64,000 nucleotides of DNA from an uncultured Elusimicrobia bacterium (GTDB lineage: Bacteria > Elusimicrobiota > Elusimicrobia > Elusimicrobiales > UBA9959). The position numbers were made by a program, and so were the translations under genes. The stretch covers positions 1-64,000 of the forward strand of contig CAIPTO010000082.1 of the NCBI GenBank assembly GCA_903867985.1. Direction: 5' to 3'. The notes under the pieces are model-generated. The model was not told the origin of the DNA. It ran no database searches and worked only from the letters and a program-made list of their open reading frames with translations. Position 1 is the first letter of the stretch. Each line of letters begins with the position of its first letter. This document shows, one piece after another, positions 1-8,965 of the stretch.

Positions 1-269
1 GACAAGCGTCCCGGGGAAAGACCATCCATGGAGGAGGTTTATTCCCGCAAAAAAAACGGTGCAACAGCCAGTATTAAGCAGTCAGCCATCATGACATTTC
101 TAAAAAACTTAAACCATGACATTTTAACTTGCTTGCAACAAGGCTATGCTTTTTGCGGGGCTTATGCGCCGGACACGGGAGAAATAGCAATGCGGCGTTC
201 ACCTGTGCGCGGGTTCTCTTGGACGGGGGACAGCTAAATTTCGCAATAAACCATCCGAATGGAGGCGTT
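1..269. other. Upstream stretch with no supportable gene
   Basis: The first 269 bases hold no reading frame I can defend. A 69-codon frame at 28-237 has a mixed composition, no domain and no convincing ribosome site. The frame of the next gene also runs back to position 129, but that extension lacks a start signal. I see no hairpin terminator or clear promoter here. Confidence 0.4.
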
Positions 270-1130
270 GTGGAAGAAAAAAAAGAAGAAGTAGCCGGCG
301 CGGCGGCGCCAAAAGACGGCGAGACTCCCGCTGAACCGGCGAAAGTCAGGTCCGGCGGCAAGGTCTTGAAAATAATTGCCGTCATTTTTTCCGTTTTGTC
401 AGTGATTCTGATCTGCGCGGCGCTTTTCATGTATCAGAAGCTTTCAGGTTTCAGGGAGCTTCTTATGCCTCCGTCCGAGCCCGCGGGCAATTCCGCTTTC
501 AGCGGCGGAGATGAGGGGGGCGTAATTTTGCCGGATGGTTTTAAGGGGCTCGGGGCTTCCGCGCAGGCCAAGGGTGGCTCCGCCCTTACCGTTTTCACTA
601 ATGCGGCGGAATACGCTCAGACGGCCGCGTCGATAACTCCGGAAGACGCAGAAAAAGCTGCCGACGCTTTTGCCAAATACGCCGATCGCGGCATCGTGAA
701 AGATTTTATGGCGGAGTTGAAGAAAGACCCGGATTTTATCCAGGCGCTGAAAGAAAAAGACGCGAACAACCCGCTGGCAATGATCGCATCCGTGCAGAAG
801 GTTAAGAGCATTCAGGGTCTGGTTTTCAAATTTATCATGCGAAAAGATTTCATGCCGCTGATGGTGGATGTTATGAACGACCCTGAAATGAAACCTCTGA
901 TAGGCAAACTTCCGATGGAAAATATGGGGCCGGCGGGACAGATGCTGAAGATGATGTCGGGCGCGGCGCGATCGCCTTCGGCGGAGATGGCGCAGTCTGA
1001 AAATAATGAGGCGGTTTCCGAAGAGGAAGACGGCGAACCGGCCATTCTGGACAATTCAGCTATGCGGAGTCCGGCTCGTTCGTCCGGAACCGCGCTGAAA
1101 AAGAAAAAGCCGCCACTTCCGAACGAATAG
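270..1130 (+). CDS. Single-pass membrane protein of unknown function
   Basis: I do not recognise this 286-residue protein. The start is the GTG at 270, preceded by GGAGG at 261-265; an ATG at 129 in the same frame would add 47 residues of unlikely sequence and has no ribosome site. The protein begins with a charged Glu/Lys/Ala/Pro-rich segment of about 35 residues. One hydrophobic helix follows (VLKIIAVIFSVLSVILICAA), then a long soluble part with Ala/Asp/Lys-rich helices and a Lys-rich tail. The likely topology is a cytoplasmic N-terminus with the rest outside the inner membrane. It precedes an M23 peptidase and a bactofilin on the same strand, so a cell-envelope role is possible, but nothing in the sequence proves it. 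Confidence 0.7.
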   Translation: MEEKKEEVAGAAAPKDGETPAEPAKVRSGGKVLKIIAVIFSVLSVILICAALFMYQKLSGFRELLMPPSEPAGNSAFSGGDEGGVILPDGFKGLGASAQAKGGSALTVFTNAAEYAQTAASITPEDAEKAADAFAKYADRGIVKDFMAELKKDPDFIQALKEKDANNPLAMIASVQKVKSIQGLVFKFIMRKDFMPLMVDVMNDPEMKPLIGKLPMENMGPAGQMLKMMSGAARSPSAEMAQSENNEAVSEEEDGEPAILDNSAMRSPARSSGTALKKKKPPLPNE

Positions 1131-1187
1131 AAAAGCGCGCGGTTTCCTGTTTGACAGGCTTAGCGTATATTGATTTAATATACGTAT

Positions 1188-2159
1188 ATGTCCCATAGAC
1201 GGCTGACAAAAATCATTAAGAGCGCGGCTAAGCCCATAAGCATTTTTATCGTCCCGCACAACAGCCTTCCCTCCATACGGTTTAACCTCCCTGTGGCGCT
1301 TCTTCTCGCTTTCGGCGTCTTTTGGACCGGACTTACGGTCTGGGCGGGATATATAGCCGGCCGGCAATTCGATTATTACGTTACCAAAACAGATAACAGG
1401 ATCCTGCGCGCCAAGATGGATTACGTGTCACAGCAGGTGGAAAAAGGCTTAGCCTATCTTGAGATAACCCGCAAGACCGATCGCCAACTTCGCAAGATGC
1501 TGGGTATGAATCCTAATCTTATAGACGACAGTTCTTCCGTGGGCGGCCCCACCGCTTCAGATCTTTCTGATTTCAGAAAACTCCTTGCAAACAAGGCTTC
1601 CGAGATACGGGAAACCTCGCTTAATAATTCGATTTTTAAGATGCAGGAAGAATCCCGCCGCCGGCTTGCCAGCTATTCCGAGGTCACCTGGTACATAGCC
1701 AACAAATATAACACCGCCAAGGCCACCCCTTCCATCTGGCCGACAGCCGGCCGCATAACCTCCTACTATGGCTATCGCATCGCGCCTTTGAGGATCGCCA
1801 GCGAATATCATACAGGCATAGATATCGCCAATGAGCCCGGCACTCCGGTTTATGCCACCGCTGACGGTGTCGTGCGCTACTCCGGCTGGGCCAACGGCTA
1901 CGGCTTATCCATGGTTCTGGACCACGGGTTCGCGTATTCCACCCTTTACGGGCATCTGAGCGAGCTGGTGGTCAAAGAAGGCGCGCAGGTCCGGCGCGGG
2001 CAGCTGGTCGGGCGCATCGGTTCCACCGGTACCTCCACCGGTCCCCATCTTCACTACGAGGTCTGGCTTGACGGTACGCCTAAAAACCCGATGCCTTATC
2101 TTCAGAGGGATAACAAGAACAGCCCTTTAGCCGATATTTTTGAAGGAATATTTTCCTGA
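1188..2159 (+). CDS. Membrane-anchored M23 family metallopeptidase (LytM domain)
   Basis: This 323-residue protein is a predicted peptidoglycan endopeptidase or an EnvC/NlpD-type amidase activator. A short basic segment is followed by one membrane helix at about residues 32-57 and a helical, probably coiled-coil region to about residue 170. The LytM domain fills the C-terminus. Its metal-binding motifs are intact: HTGIDIA near residue 206 supplies His and Asp, and GPHLHYEV near residue 285 supplies the HxH pair, so it looks catalytically competent. It is followed closely by a bactofilin gene. M23-bactofilin pairing is common and usually tied to local peptidoglycan remodelling and cell shape, which is the role I infer. 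Confidence 0.93.
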   Translation: MSHRRLTKIIKSAAKPISIFIVPHNSLPSIRFNLPVALLLAFGVFWTGLTVWAGYIAGRQFDYYVTKTDNRILRAKMDYVSQQVEKGLAYLEITRKTDRQLRKMLGMNPNLIDDSSSVGGPTASDLSDFRKLLANKASEIRETSLNNSIFKMQEESRRRLASYSEVTWYIANKYNTAKATPSIWPTAGRITSYYGYRIAPLRIASEYHTGIDIANEPGTPVYATADGVVRYSGWANGYGLSMVLDHGFAYSTLYGHLSELVVKEGAQVRRGQLVGRIGSTGTSTGPHLHYEVWLDGTPKNPMPYLQRDNKNSPLADIFEGIFS

Positions 2160-2187
2160 CGCGGAGAAGAGGAAAGGAGACGCAGTC

Positions 2188-2580
2188 ATGTTTAAGAGTT
2201 CTAATATAAATTTCGACACTAAAAATCCTGACACGGTTATAGGCCACGAGGCTTATTTTCAGGGCACTCTGACCGCCAAAGGTTCTTTACGCGTGGATGG
2301 CCGTATCGACGGGTCCATCGTGGACGCGAAGATCGTGACTATCGGTAAGACCGGAAAAATAAAGGGGGACATCTCCTGCGTGGTTTGTTGCGTTTCCGGC
2401 GATGTGACCGGTAATATCTCAGCTCTGGATCATATCGAACTTACGTCCGGTTCGAAAGTGGCCGGCGATCTGCGCGCCCCAAAAATTGTGATAGAGGAAG
2501 ACGCTGTTTTTAACGGCAACTGTTCGATGACCGGCCTTAAAAACTTTAAAATTGAAAATTCAGAAAAGGTGGCCCAATAA
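2188..2580 (+). CDS. Bactofilin
   Basis: A 130-residue polymer-forming cytoskeletal protein. The core is the bactofilin beta-helix signature: DTVIGHEAYFQGTL, then repeated short strands with Gly turns (LRVDGRIDGSI, VTIGKTGKIKGDI, GDVTGNISA) and a short polar tail. I start at the ATG at 2188 because GGAAAGGAG lies just upstream at 2171-2179; an earlier frame start at 2140 overlaps the M23 gene and lacks a ribosome site. Known bactofilins assemble without nucleotide into filaments that recruit wall enzymes. The adjacent M23 peptidase is the likely partner. Confidence 0.93.
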   Translation: MFKSSNINFDTKNPDTVIGHEAYFQGTLTAKGSLRVDGRIDGSIVDAKIVTIGKTGKIKGDISCVVCCVSGDVTGNISALDHIELTSGSKVAGDLRAPKIVIEEDAVFNGNCSMTGLKNFKIENSEKVAQ

Positions 2581-2581
2581 T

Positions 2582-3277
2582 ATGATATCGCTGCTTTCCA
2601 AATATAAACGGAGCATCTTCATGGTGGTCGTAGTCATTTTTATTGGTTCCATCTTTTTTGTAAGCGGCCAGATCTTCTCTTCCGCGTCCTCGAATTCCGT
2701 GGCAGATGTTGGTGGCACAAAGATCCCTTACCAGCGCTTTTCGCTGCAGGTCAACCGGGTCCTCGCCAACCTTAAGGACTCCGGCACCGAAGTCAATGAT
2801 ACCGTGGCCAAGAGCGTGAAACAGGAGATTTTCAGGGAAATGGTTATTGAGGAACTTCTTTCGCAGGAGGGCGCCAAGATGGGGATGAGCGTGCCCGACT
2901 TTGAGGTCGCGGTGGAAATACAGAACACGCCCCAATTCACGGAAAAGGGCGTTTTTAATCCTCGGATTTATTTCCAGACTATTTACAACGAATTCCGGAT
3001 GTCGCCGAACGATTATGAAGCCTGGCGCAAGAAAGCGCGTATGGCCGGCAAGTTTAAGCAGTTCCTGTCCACAAATGTGAAGGTGACGCCCGTGGAGCTT
3101 CAGGCCTATTACCTGTCTAAGAATAAGAGCCTTAAGGATTTTGAAAAGAATAAAGCCAAATATCTTGATGAACTCTCTAAGGAAAAATTCTCCCAGGTGG
3201 CCAGTTACCTCCTGCGCCAGCTGACCACGCAGATGGAGATCAAGAGTTATCTTGAGCTGCGCGAGCAGGGCCGGTAA
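2582..3277 (+). CDS. SurA N-terminal-like periplasmic chaperone without a PPIase domain
   Basis: A 231-residue inner-membrane-anchored protein. A basic start (MISLLSKYKRS) leads into one hydrophobic helix at residues 10-31, then a SurA_N/PpiD-like domain. This has the typical Val-Asp/Gly-Gly opening (VADVGGTKIPYQRFSLQVNR) and the helical block IEELLSQEGAKMGMSVPDFE. The parvulin isomerase domain expected downstream in PpiD or SurA is absent: the protein ends in a Lys-rich helical tail. It is therefore more likely a chaperone or scaffold than an isomerase. The start at 2582 lies one base after the bactofilin stop, with AAGGTGG just upstream, so translation is probably coupled. Confidence 0.8.
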   Translation: MISLLSKYKRSIFMVVVVIFIGSIFFVSGQIFSSASSNSVADVGGTKIPYQRFSLQVNRVLANLKDSGTEVNDTVAKSVKQEIFREMVIEELLSQEGAKMGMSVPDFEVAVEIQNTPQFTEKGVFNPRIYFQTIYNEFRMSPNDYEAWRKKARMAGKFKQFLSTNVKVTPVELQAYYLSKNKSLKDFEKNKAKYLDELSKEKFSQVASYLLRQLTTQMEIKSYLELREQGR

Positions 3278-3361
3278 CAGAGGTTGAGGCGCAGGTGCCT
3301 GCAAAGGATCAGGGGCAGAAGAAGCCGGATTTATACTCTGCCTTTACCTGCCGTTAACCCC

Positions 3362-4087
3362 GTGATTGAAATCCATAACCTTACAAAAAATTTTGGCGCC
3401 TACAAAGCCGTGGACGCCTTGAGCCTTAATATCTCCCCTGGGGAGATATTCGGTTTTCTGGGTCCGAACGGCGCGGGCAAGACTACTACCGTCAAGATAT
3501 TGTCGGGTATCATGAAACCCACTTCGGGCCGGGTCCTTGTGGGCGGTTTTGATGTGGTAAAGCAGCCGCTGGAGGCCAAAAAAGTCCTTGCCTATATCCC
3601 CGACGAGCCGTTCGTCTATCCCAAGCTTACCGGTTTTGAATTTCTGCGCTTTATCGGCGATATCTACTCCATCCCTTATAAAGAGCAGCGGGAGCGCATC
3701 CCTGAGCTGATGGATCTTTTTGAAATCTCCGCCCAAAGCGGCGAGCTTCTTGAATCCTACTCGCACGGCATGAAACAAAAACTGCTTATAGCCAGCGTTC
3801 TCCTGCGCAAGCCCCGTGTTGTCCTGTTCGACGAGCCTACTGTCGGGCTGGATCCGAAAAGCATACGGCGTTTCAAGCAGCTTCTGCTGGATATATCCAA
3901 GGACGGGACGGCGGTCTTCATGTGCACTCATATCCTTGATATGGCGGAAAAGCTCTGTACTTCCCTGGGCATTATTTCCGCCGGCCGCCTGATAGCTAAA
4001 GGCACTGTAGCCGAAGTTAAAAAACTGGCCTCCGGCGCCCACTGCGACCGTTCTCTGGAAGAAGTGTTTTTGGAATTGACCGCGTAA
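3362..4087 (+). CDS. ABC transporter ATP-binding protein
   Basis: Nucleotide-binding subunit of an ABC-2 type exporter, about 241 residues. Visible motifs are Walker A (GPNGAGKTT), a Q-loop region, a divergent signature (SYSHGMKQKL in place of LSGGQ), Walker B (VVLFDEP), the D-loop GLDP and the H-loop THILD. The family match begins at VIEIHNLTKNFG, so I chose the GTG at 3362. No good ribosome site precedes it, and a TTG at 3284 would add an unsupported basic extension; the start is uncertain. The permease partner follows after about 50 bases. Substrate unknown. Confidence 0.92.
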   Translation: MIEIHNLTKNFGAYKAVDALSLNISPGEIFGFLGPNGAGKTTTVKILSGIMKPTSGRVLVGGFDVVKQPLEAKKVLAYIPDEPFVYPKLTGFEFLRFIGDIYSIPYKEQRERIPELMDLFEISAQSGELLESYSHGMKQKLLIASVLLRKPRVVLFDEPTVGLDPKSIRRFKQLLLDISKDGTAVFMCTHILDMAEKLCTSLGIISAGRLIAKGTVAEVKKLASGAHCDRSLEEVFLELTA

Positions 4088-4090
4088 CCG

Positions 4091-4110
4091 GAAGATCGGC
4101 TCCGATCTTC
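4091..4110 (+). repeat. Perfect hairpin between ATPase and permease genes
   Basis: GAAGATCGG, two bases, then CCGATCTTC form a perfect 9-bp inverted repeat 4 bases after the ATPase stop. No T-run follows, so it is not a standard terminator. It may be an RNA processing or stability hairpin that adjusts the ATPase:permease ratio. Confidence 0.55.
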
Positions 4111-4136
4111 TGATCTCCTGTTTTCCGGTTTTAACT

Positions 4137-5804
4137 ATGCTGAGCGTCCTTTTGAAAAGAAAGGTCCTGACCTTTAAAAACAGGATAAAAGCGATGAAGG
4201 GGTGGCATCTGGCCAAGACCCTGATGTTCCTGCTTGTCGGCCTGCTGATGCTGCTGGGGCTTTACGGCGGATTCTGGAGGCTTCTGACCTATCTGGAAGG
4301 CGTGCCGCTGATCGGGCCCATGCTTGCCTGGAAACTCACCTCCATGATCCTTCTTATCACTTTTTCCATGGTCATAGTTTCTTCCATCATAATCTCAATG
4401 ACCACACTCTATTACTCCTTTGACCTTAAATTTCTTTTTTCCTGCCCCATAAGCCTGCGCTCCCTTTTCATGGATAAAGCCATGGAGACCGTGTTTTATT
4501 CTTCGTGGACGCTGCTCCTGGCAGTCTTGCCGTACATTATAGCGCTGGGCCGGGTCAAAGGACTCGGCACCGGTTTTTACCTGTCTTATGCGCTGCTGAT
4601 GATTCCTTTCGTAATGCTGGCCGGCTCTTTCGGCATTATTTTCAGCACGCTGGTCATGTACCTTTTCCCTTCTTCCAGTACCAGGGATATCACCTGGCTG
4701 CTCGGCAGCCTGTCAGTATCCTTCGTTTATATCGCGTTCCGCTTTATGAAGCCGGAAACGCTTCTTAGGCCTGACAGTCTGGAGGTTGTGGCTCAGTATA
4801 TACAGTATCTGCAGTCCCCGACCGCGCCGTACCTGCCGTCTTGGTGGGTCACGAAGGCGATGATATCTTATCCAGCCGGAAACTGGGGCGCTTTCTTTTT
4901 TTACGCCGGCGTGCTTTTCGCGGCGGCCCTTATAATTTACGCGGGCGTGTATCTGGTTTCCGGTTTCGTCTACGCCAAGGGTTTCAGCGGGGCCCAAAGT
5001 TCGCCCAGGTTCCGGGGGACGGCCAGGTTGATCCCGGAGCAGCGGATCGTGATAAAACTCGGGAAATTCAGGCAGTTGCTTACCTTTTGCTGGAAGGACC
5101 GGCTGCTGCTCCTGCGCGACCCGCGCTACTGGTCGCAGCTCATACTCATCGCGGCCCTTATCGTAGTCTATCTTTTCAGCATCCGCCAGCTTCCGCTGGA
5201 TTCGCAGGATATAAAGAGTCTGGTTTCGTTCCTTAATATAGGGGTGGCGGGATTCGTGATGGCGGCTATCGGGCTGCGGTTTATCTTCCCGGCTATCAGT
5301 CTCGAAGGCGGCAGTTTCTGGCTTATTAAATCCTCTCCGGTCACCATCTCCCAGGTCATGAAAGAAAAACTGCTGATCTCTATCGTCCCTTCGGTCGTGA
5401 TCGGGGCGGTTCTGATAACATGCTCAAACCATCTGCTGAACGCCGACTTTTTTATTTCCGCGCTTTCAACCTGCAGCATTGTCATGGCCGCCGTGGTGAT
5501 CTCCGTGATGGGAACCGGTTTAGGCGCGCTCTTTCCGGATTTTAAGGTGGAAAATATCCACCAGTTGGAATCTTCTTACGGCGGCTTCATCTACATGGCC
5601 TGCGCGATGGGTTATCTCGGTCTCCTGGTCGCTTTAGAGGCATGGCCGGTTCAGATGCATTTTGCCCAGCGCTTCGGCCGGGCGCATCCGTGGGACTGGC
5701 GGGGGGTGGCGCTGTGCGCTGTCGCTTTTACGGCGCTTAACGCGGCGGCGCTTATAGTGCCCTGGAAACTGGGGCTCAGGAACCTTGAGCAGCATGAGAT
5801 TTAG
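4137..5804 (+). CDS. ABC-2 type permease subunit
   Basis: A 555-residue polytopic membrane protein, partner of the ATPase just upstream. Many hydrophobic segments are visible, in two clusters (about residues 25-270 and 330-550) separated by a soluble stretch containing KLGKFRQLLTFCWKDRLLLLRDPRYW. The amphipathic LLLRDPR segment before a membrane block is typical of large ABC-2 permeases. With one ATPase and one long permease the pair probably forms a complete exporter or an envelope-integrity transporter; the substrate cannot be told. Confidence 0.85.
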   Translation: MLSVLLKRKVLTFKNRIKAMKGWHLAKTLMFLLVGLLMLLGLYGGFWRLLTYLEGVPLIGPMLAWKLTSMILLITFSMVIVSSIIISMTTLYYSFDLKFLFSCPISLRSLFMDKAMETVFYSSWTLLLAVLPYIIALGRVKGLGTGFYLSYALLMIPFVMLAGSFGIIFSTLVMYLFPSSSTRDITWLLGSLSVSFVYIAFRFMKPETLLRPDSLEVVAQYIQYLQSPTAPYLPSWWVTKAMISYPAGNWGAFFFYAGVLFAAALIIYAGVYLVSGFVYAKGFSGAQSSPRFRGTARLIPEQRIVIKLGKFRQLLTFCWKDRLLLLRDPRYWSQLILIAALIVVYLFSIRQLPLDSQDIKSLVSFLNIGVAGFVMAAIGLRFIFPAISLEGGSFWLIKSSPVTISQVMKEKLLISIVPSVVIGAVLITCSNHLLNADFFISALSTCSIVMAAVVISVMGTGLGALFPDFKVENIHQLESSYGGFIYMACAMGYLGLLVALEAWPVQMHFAQRFGRAHPWDWRGVALCAVAFTALNAAALIVPWKLGLRNLEQHEI

Positions 5805-5861
5805 CATGAGGATCAGCAGCCGGTATCCGGTAATGAGTGGCTGTTCACGGATGTGGAAAAC

Positions 5862-6626
5862 ATGAAAAAAAACAAGTTTCAATATTTTTTATCTTTTTTT
5901 ACCGGTTATATATTACTGTCTGTAACCGGCTGCTTGTTGCTGGCCGCCGGTCACTGTTTCGCGGCCAATCAGTACGCCGGGAAATTTTTTGCGGAAGGAA
6001 GTTCCAAAAAATCCGAGTTCGCGCTCACTTATGACGATGGCCCCGGCTATATAACTGAAGACCTGCTGAAACTGCTGGACCGGTACAGCGCCAAGGCGAC
6101 TTTTTTTGCGACCGGCCAGTCCGTCCGTAAGTATCCCAAAAAAGCCGCGGCCGAGAGCGCAGCCGGACATCTGATCGGCAACCATACCGATAAGCACGAA
6201 TTTTATCCGAAAGTTGGAAAGAGACCTGACCGCGAAAAGATCCTGGAAAAGGAATTGGAAGACGCAGGCGCCGCTATCGTGTCCGCCGCCGGTGTCAAGC
6301 CTGTGTTTTTGCGCATGCCGAACGGCTATGACAGGGACTGGGTCAGAAAAGTGGCAGCCAGAAAAGGTTATATCCTGGTCAATTGGACCTACGGCAGCGA
6401 TTGGACTAATATACCGGAAGCCGAAATGACGGGGGGATACCTTAGAAATCTAAAGCCGGGAGCTATTCTTCTTATGCACGACGGCGGGGGGAAGAGCCGG
6501 GAAAAGACGCTGCGCATAACCGAACAAGTGCTGAAAGAAGCCGCGTTAAGAGGGCTGCGCCCCGTGACGATAAACGTGCTTTTAGCCATACCTGATGCTA
6601 AGACGATATCCGGTACTGCAAAGTAA
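5862..6626 (+). CDS. Polysaccharide deacetylase (NodB domain), secreted
   Basis: A 254-residue carbohydrate esterase family 4 enzyme that should remove N-acetyl groups from peptidoglycan or another amino-sugar polymer outside the inner membrane. It starts with a basic N-terminus and signal sequence ending near GHCFA. The NodB motifs are present: TYDDGPG with the catalytic and metal Asp pair, NHTDKHEF with the metal His pair, RMPNGYD (motif 3 Arg), and a late LLMHDGG segment (motif 5 His). I prefer the ATG at 5862 to the GTG at 5853 because it gives a classical signal peptide; both are in frame. It follows the permease on the same strand. Confidence 0.92.
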   Translation: MKKNKFQYFLSFFTGYILLSVTGCLLLAAGHCFAANQYAGKFFAEGSSKKSEFALTYDDGPGYITEDLLKLLDRYSAKATFFATGQSVRKYPKKAAAESAAGHLIGNHTDKHEFYPKVGKRPDREKILEKELEDAGAAIVSAAGVKPVFLRMPNGYDRDWVRKVAARKGYILVNWTYGSDWTNIPEAEMTGGYLRNLKPGAILLMHDGGGKSREKTLRITEQVLKEAALRGLRPVTINVLLAIPDAKTISGTAK

Positions 6627-6711
6627 CCGGTATAAAGTGCAGAATTATAATCGGTTACGGGTGTCATTCGTGAGCCCGTCCCGGTGCGTGTAAAAGAAAG
6701 CGGAATAAATT

Positions 6712-6740
6712 TTGTAGAATTGTGTTGTATCGATTATACC
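6712..6740 (+). promoter_or_regulatory. Candidate sigma-70-type promoter for tRNA-Leu
   Basis: TTGTAG (6712-6717), a 17-base spacer, and TATACC (6735-6740) end 20 bases before the mature tRNA. Spacing is ideal and match to consensus moderate. Upstream, GTAACCG at 6623-6629 and CGGTTAC at 6652-6658 could form a weak hairpin after the deacetylase gene. Confidence 0.4.
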
Positions 6741-6760
6741 CCTAGCGGGGTGCGACAGGC

Positions 6761-6844
6761 GGGCAAGTGGCGGAACTGGTAGACGCGCAGGTCTCAAAAA
6801 CCTGTGATCTCACGGTCGTGAGGGTTCGATTCCCTCCTTGCCCA
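6761..6844 (+). tRNA. tRNA-Leu (anticodon CAA)
   Basis: A class II tRNA of 84 bases. The acceptor stem GGGCAAG pairs with CTTGCCC, with discriminator A at 6844. The anticodon arm CAGGT-CTCAAAA-ACCTG gives anticodon CAA, which reads UUG. A long variable arm (GATCTCACGGTCGTGA region) and the T-arm GGGTTCGATTCCC are present. The 3' CCA is not encoded and must be added after transcription. Confidence 0.96.
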
Positions 6845-6936
6845 AAACTTTTGCGGCTATCCTGATAAGGGGTAATACCTGGAATTATGACCATAAGATG
6901 ATCGGGATCTGTATAGATGCCGGTTTGTGGGGGTTA

Positions 6937-6964
6937 GAGAGGCGCCGGGTGGCGTCTCTTTTTT
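6937..6964 (+). terminator. Rho-independent terminator after tRNA-Leu
   Basis: GAGAGGCGCC, loop GGGT, then GGCGTCTCT form a G/C-rich stem with one G-U pair, followed directly by a run of six T. It ends the tRNA transcript and overlaps the stop of the convergent permease gene. Confidence 0.75.
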
Positions 6965-8039
6965 ATGTGTAAGGAATGCTTATCCGGGTGGGTTCCGCTT
7001 TTGGCTTCCAGCGAAACTCGGTCTCCTGCAGTTCCACGGCGATCTGGATTATCTCTTTTATGACGCAGGTGACGGGTATGGAAAAGATTATGCCCCAGAT
7101 GCCTCCCAGTTCCCAGCCGGCCAAAAGAGCGAAGAGCACTATGGCCGGGTTAAGTTTTACGGCCTTTTTCATTATATAGGGCTGTAGGAACCAATCGTCC
7201 ATAAAGCGGAGGCCGGTAAAAAAGATCAGTATTTTTATTATGGGCAGAGTGGTTCCAAACTGCAAATAAGCGACTATGGACGATACCACTGCTCCGACGA
7301 AGGCGCCCGCGTACGGCACAAGACTTGAAAAGCCTATCAGTATGGCGATGAAGGCGGAATAATTTAAATCCATTACTAAAAGGCCGCTGAAAGCGATAAG
7401 GAAAATTATCAGGGCTTCGGTAAGTATCCCGCGCAGGTAATTACCCAATGAAGCGTCTATGCGGGAAGCTATGTGGAGTATAATTTCCGCGTGCCGGGAC
7501 GGGACATGGTCCATAAGGTAGTCAAGTATGTCCGAGCCGCCCAGCAGTATGAAGAAAGTTATGAACGGCACTACGAACAAAAGCGTGAGGACCGGGATGA
7601 GCGTCAGCAGAAACTGCGGGATGATTTCCAGAACATGCGTTAGCTTTTCGTTCAGTTTTAAACTTGCCAGGAACGGGTAGCTGTTTACGAGTTTTGAGTT
7701 CAGATTCAGAACGAACTGCTGGATGCGGTCGGCGTAAGCCGGCCACGACTGCTGCAGTGTATCCATCTCGAACGAAAGGAAATGAAAAAGAAGATATATG
7801 CACACGAAGATAAGGACGCCCACCGTCATGTAGAGGCCGATGACGGCGTATAGCCGCTTTATCCCGCGCACTTCAAAGTATTTTATTATCGGATTAAGGA
7901 TGTAGGCGAGAGCGGCGCTGAGGATGAAAGGGAATACCGCGCCTTTAGCCAGAACCAGCATATAGGCGAACCCCAGGACGATAAAAACCGGGAGGATGAA
8001 TTCCCGGTAACTTCTTTTAGCGGCGGGTTCGTTAGCCAT
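6963..8039 (-). CDS. AI-2E family transporter (permease)
   Basis: A 358-residue polytopic membrane protein of the AI-2E family, named after E. coli TqsA. Despite the name, members also act as Na+/H+ antiporters or small-molecule exporters. About seven or eight hydrophobic segments are visible, with the usual layout: two N-terminal helices (residues 15-50), a helix near 60-85, a soluble helical stretch, then the C-terminal block including ILIGFSSLVPYAGAFVGAVV. The P-Y-G segment is typical of the family core. It lies downstream of the cyclic-nucleotide-binding gene with an 18-base gap and is probably co-transcribed. The substrate cannot be predicted. Confidence 0.88.
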   Translation of the reverse strand: MANEPAAKRSYREFILPVFIVLGFAYMLVLAKGAVFPFILSAALAYILNPIIKYFEVRGIKRLYAVIGLYMTVGVLIFVCIYLLFHFLSFEMDTLQQSWPAYADRIQQFVLNLNSKLVNSYPFLASLKLNEKLTHVLEIIPQFLLTLIPVLTLLFVVPFITFFILLGGSDILDYLMDHVPSRHAEIILHIASRIDASLGNYLRGILTEALIIFLIAFSGLLVMDLNYSAFIAILIGFSSLVPYAGAFVGAVVSSIVAYLQFGTTLPIIKILIFFTGLRFMDDWFLQPYIMKKAVKLNPAIVLFALLAGWELGGIWGIIFSIPVTCVIKEIIQIAVELQETEFRWKPKAEPTRISIPYT

Positions 8040-8057
8040 AAAAATATCCGGATTTCT

Positions 8058-8549
8058 TTATCCCTGCGGCTTCTCTATCACGGCGCGCAGGCGGGCCGAC
8101 ATGATCTTGGCCAGTTGCGTGGCGATGACCACGCCGATCTTAGGCCGCGCGAAAAGCAGCGTTTCCAGCTTGATTTTAAATAGCATGAAGACTTTCGTCT
8201 CTTCAAGCGCGTAAACGGTGGCGGTTCTGGGCATCTCTTCAAGGAGCGCCATCTCTCCGAAAAATTCTCCGGGTTGCACCTCGGCGATGATCTCGCTCTT
8301 CTCCGTATCGCGCTCCATTCTTGACAGCGCTATCTTGCCGGAGAAGACTATGAACAGCGCCCGGCCGATGTCGCCTTGGGTGAAAATGGTCTCGCCTTTG
8401 AGATATGTGCGTTCCTGAAGGTTTTCCAGGATGTGAATAAGGTCCCGTTTTTTTATGCCTTCAAAAAGACGGATGCTTTTCAGGAAATCTATTTTTCTGA
8501 GCGTTTCCTTGTCGTAGAGGCGGTTTAATATGTTTATCACTTTAAACAT
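8058..8549 (-). CDS. Cyclic nucleotide-binding domain protein
   Basis: A 163-residue protein that is mostly one cNMP-binding (Crp N-terminal-like) domain at about residues 25-140. The beta-roll and phosphate-binding cassette are visible in GEFFGEMALLEEMPRTATV, where Gly-Glu and the Arg of PRTA are the usual ligand contacts. There is no helix-turn-helix after it, so it is not a transcription factor by itself. It could modulate a partner, possibly the membrane transporter encoded next. Confidence 0.9.
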   Translation of the reverse strand: MFKVINILNRLYDKETLRKIDFLKSIRLFEGIKKRDLIHILENLQERTYLKGETIFTQGDIGRALFIVFSGKIALSRMERDTEKSEIIAEVQPGEFFGEMALLEEMPRTATVYALEETKVFMLFKIKLETLLFARPKIGVVIATQLAKIMSARLRAVIEKPQG

Positions 8550-8621
8550 TCTTTCTCCCGTGAAAAGTGCGGATATAGGTTTGGGGGCGTGGCGGAGTCG
8601 GATTGCGACCCGTGCTTTTTC

Positions 8622-8870
8622 CTATTTTTTAAAGAATCCGTAAATACTTTGCGCCGCGCGAAACCAGCCGGACGAAATGCCGCTCGCGACTGTCTGAACG
8701 GCGCTGACGACCGGGTCCAGGGCGGTAAGTTTCCCGTCCGCGTTCAGGGCAAGGTATTCCACTGCCTTGGCGGTATAGCGCACCTGTCTCAGGGTGAGGA
8801 TCGCCTGCGCTGCGAGCGCGACGAAAGCCAGGGTCGCTACGATTACGCATACTGTAATTACGGTTGTCAT
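8622..8870 (-). CDS. Small membrane protein, DUF948-like
   Basis: An 82-residue protein with one N-terminal membrane helix (ITVCVIVATLAFVALAAQAI) and a short amphipathic tail ending in FKK. AGGAG lies 6 bases before the ATG on the minus strand, which supports translation. Shape and sequence recall small DUF948/YtxG-like proteins, which are often stress-related; this is a weak family call. Confidence 0.6.
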   Translation of the reverse strand: MTTVITVCVIVATLAFVALAAQAILTLRQVRYTAKAVEYLALNADGKLTALDPVVSAVQTVASGISSGWFRAAQSIYGFFKK

Positions 8871-8965
8871 GATATTCTCCTGAGAAAAAAATAAAGGGCT
8901 GATTTCAGCTTCTTATTAGAGTATATAAAATTTCGCCCCGTTCATTACTATTGCCGCTCGGTAAT

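Noticed and set aside
28-237. 69-codon open frame at the window start
   Set aside because: No domain, odd composition, no ribosome site, and the better-supported gene begins at 270 with GGAGG.
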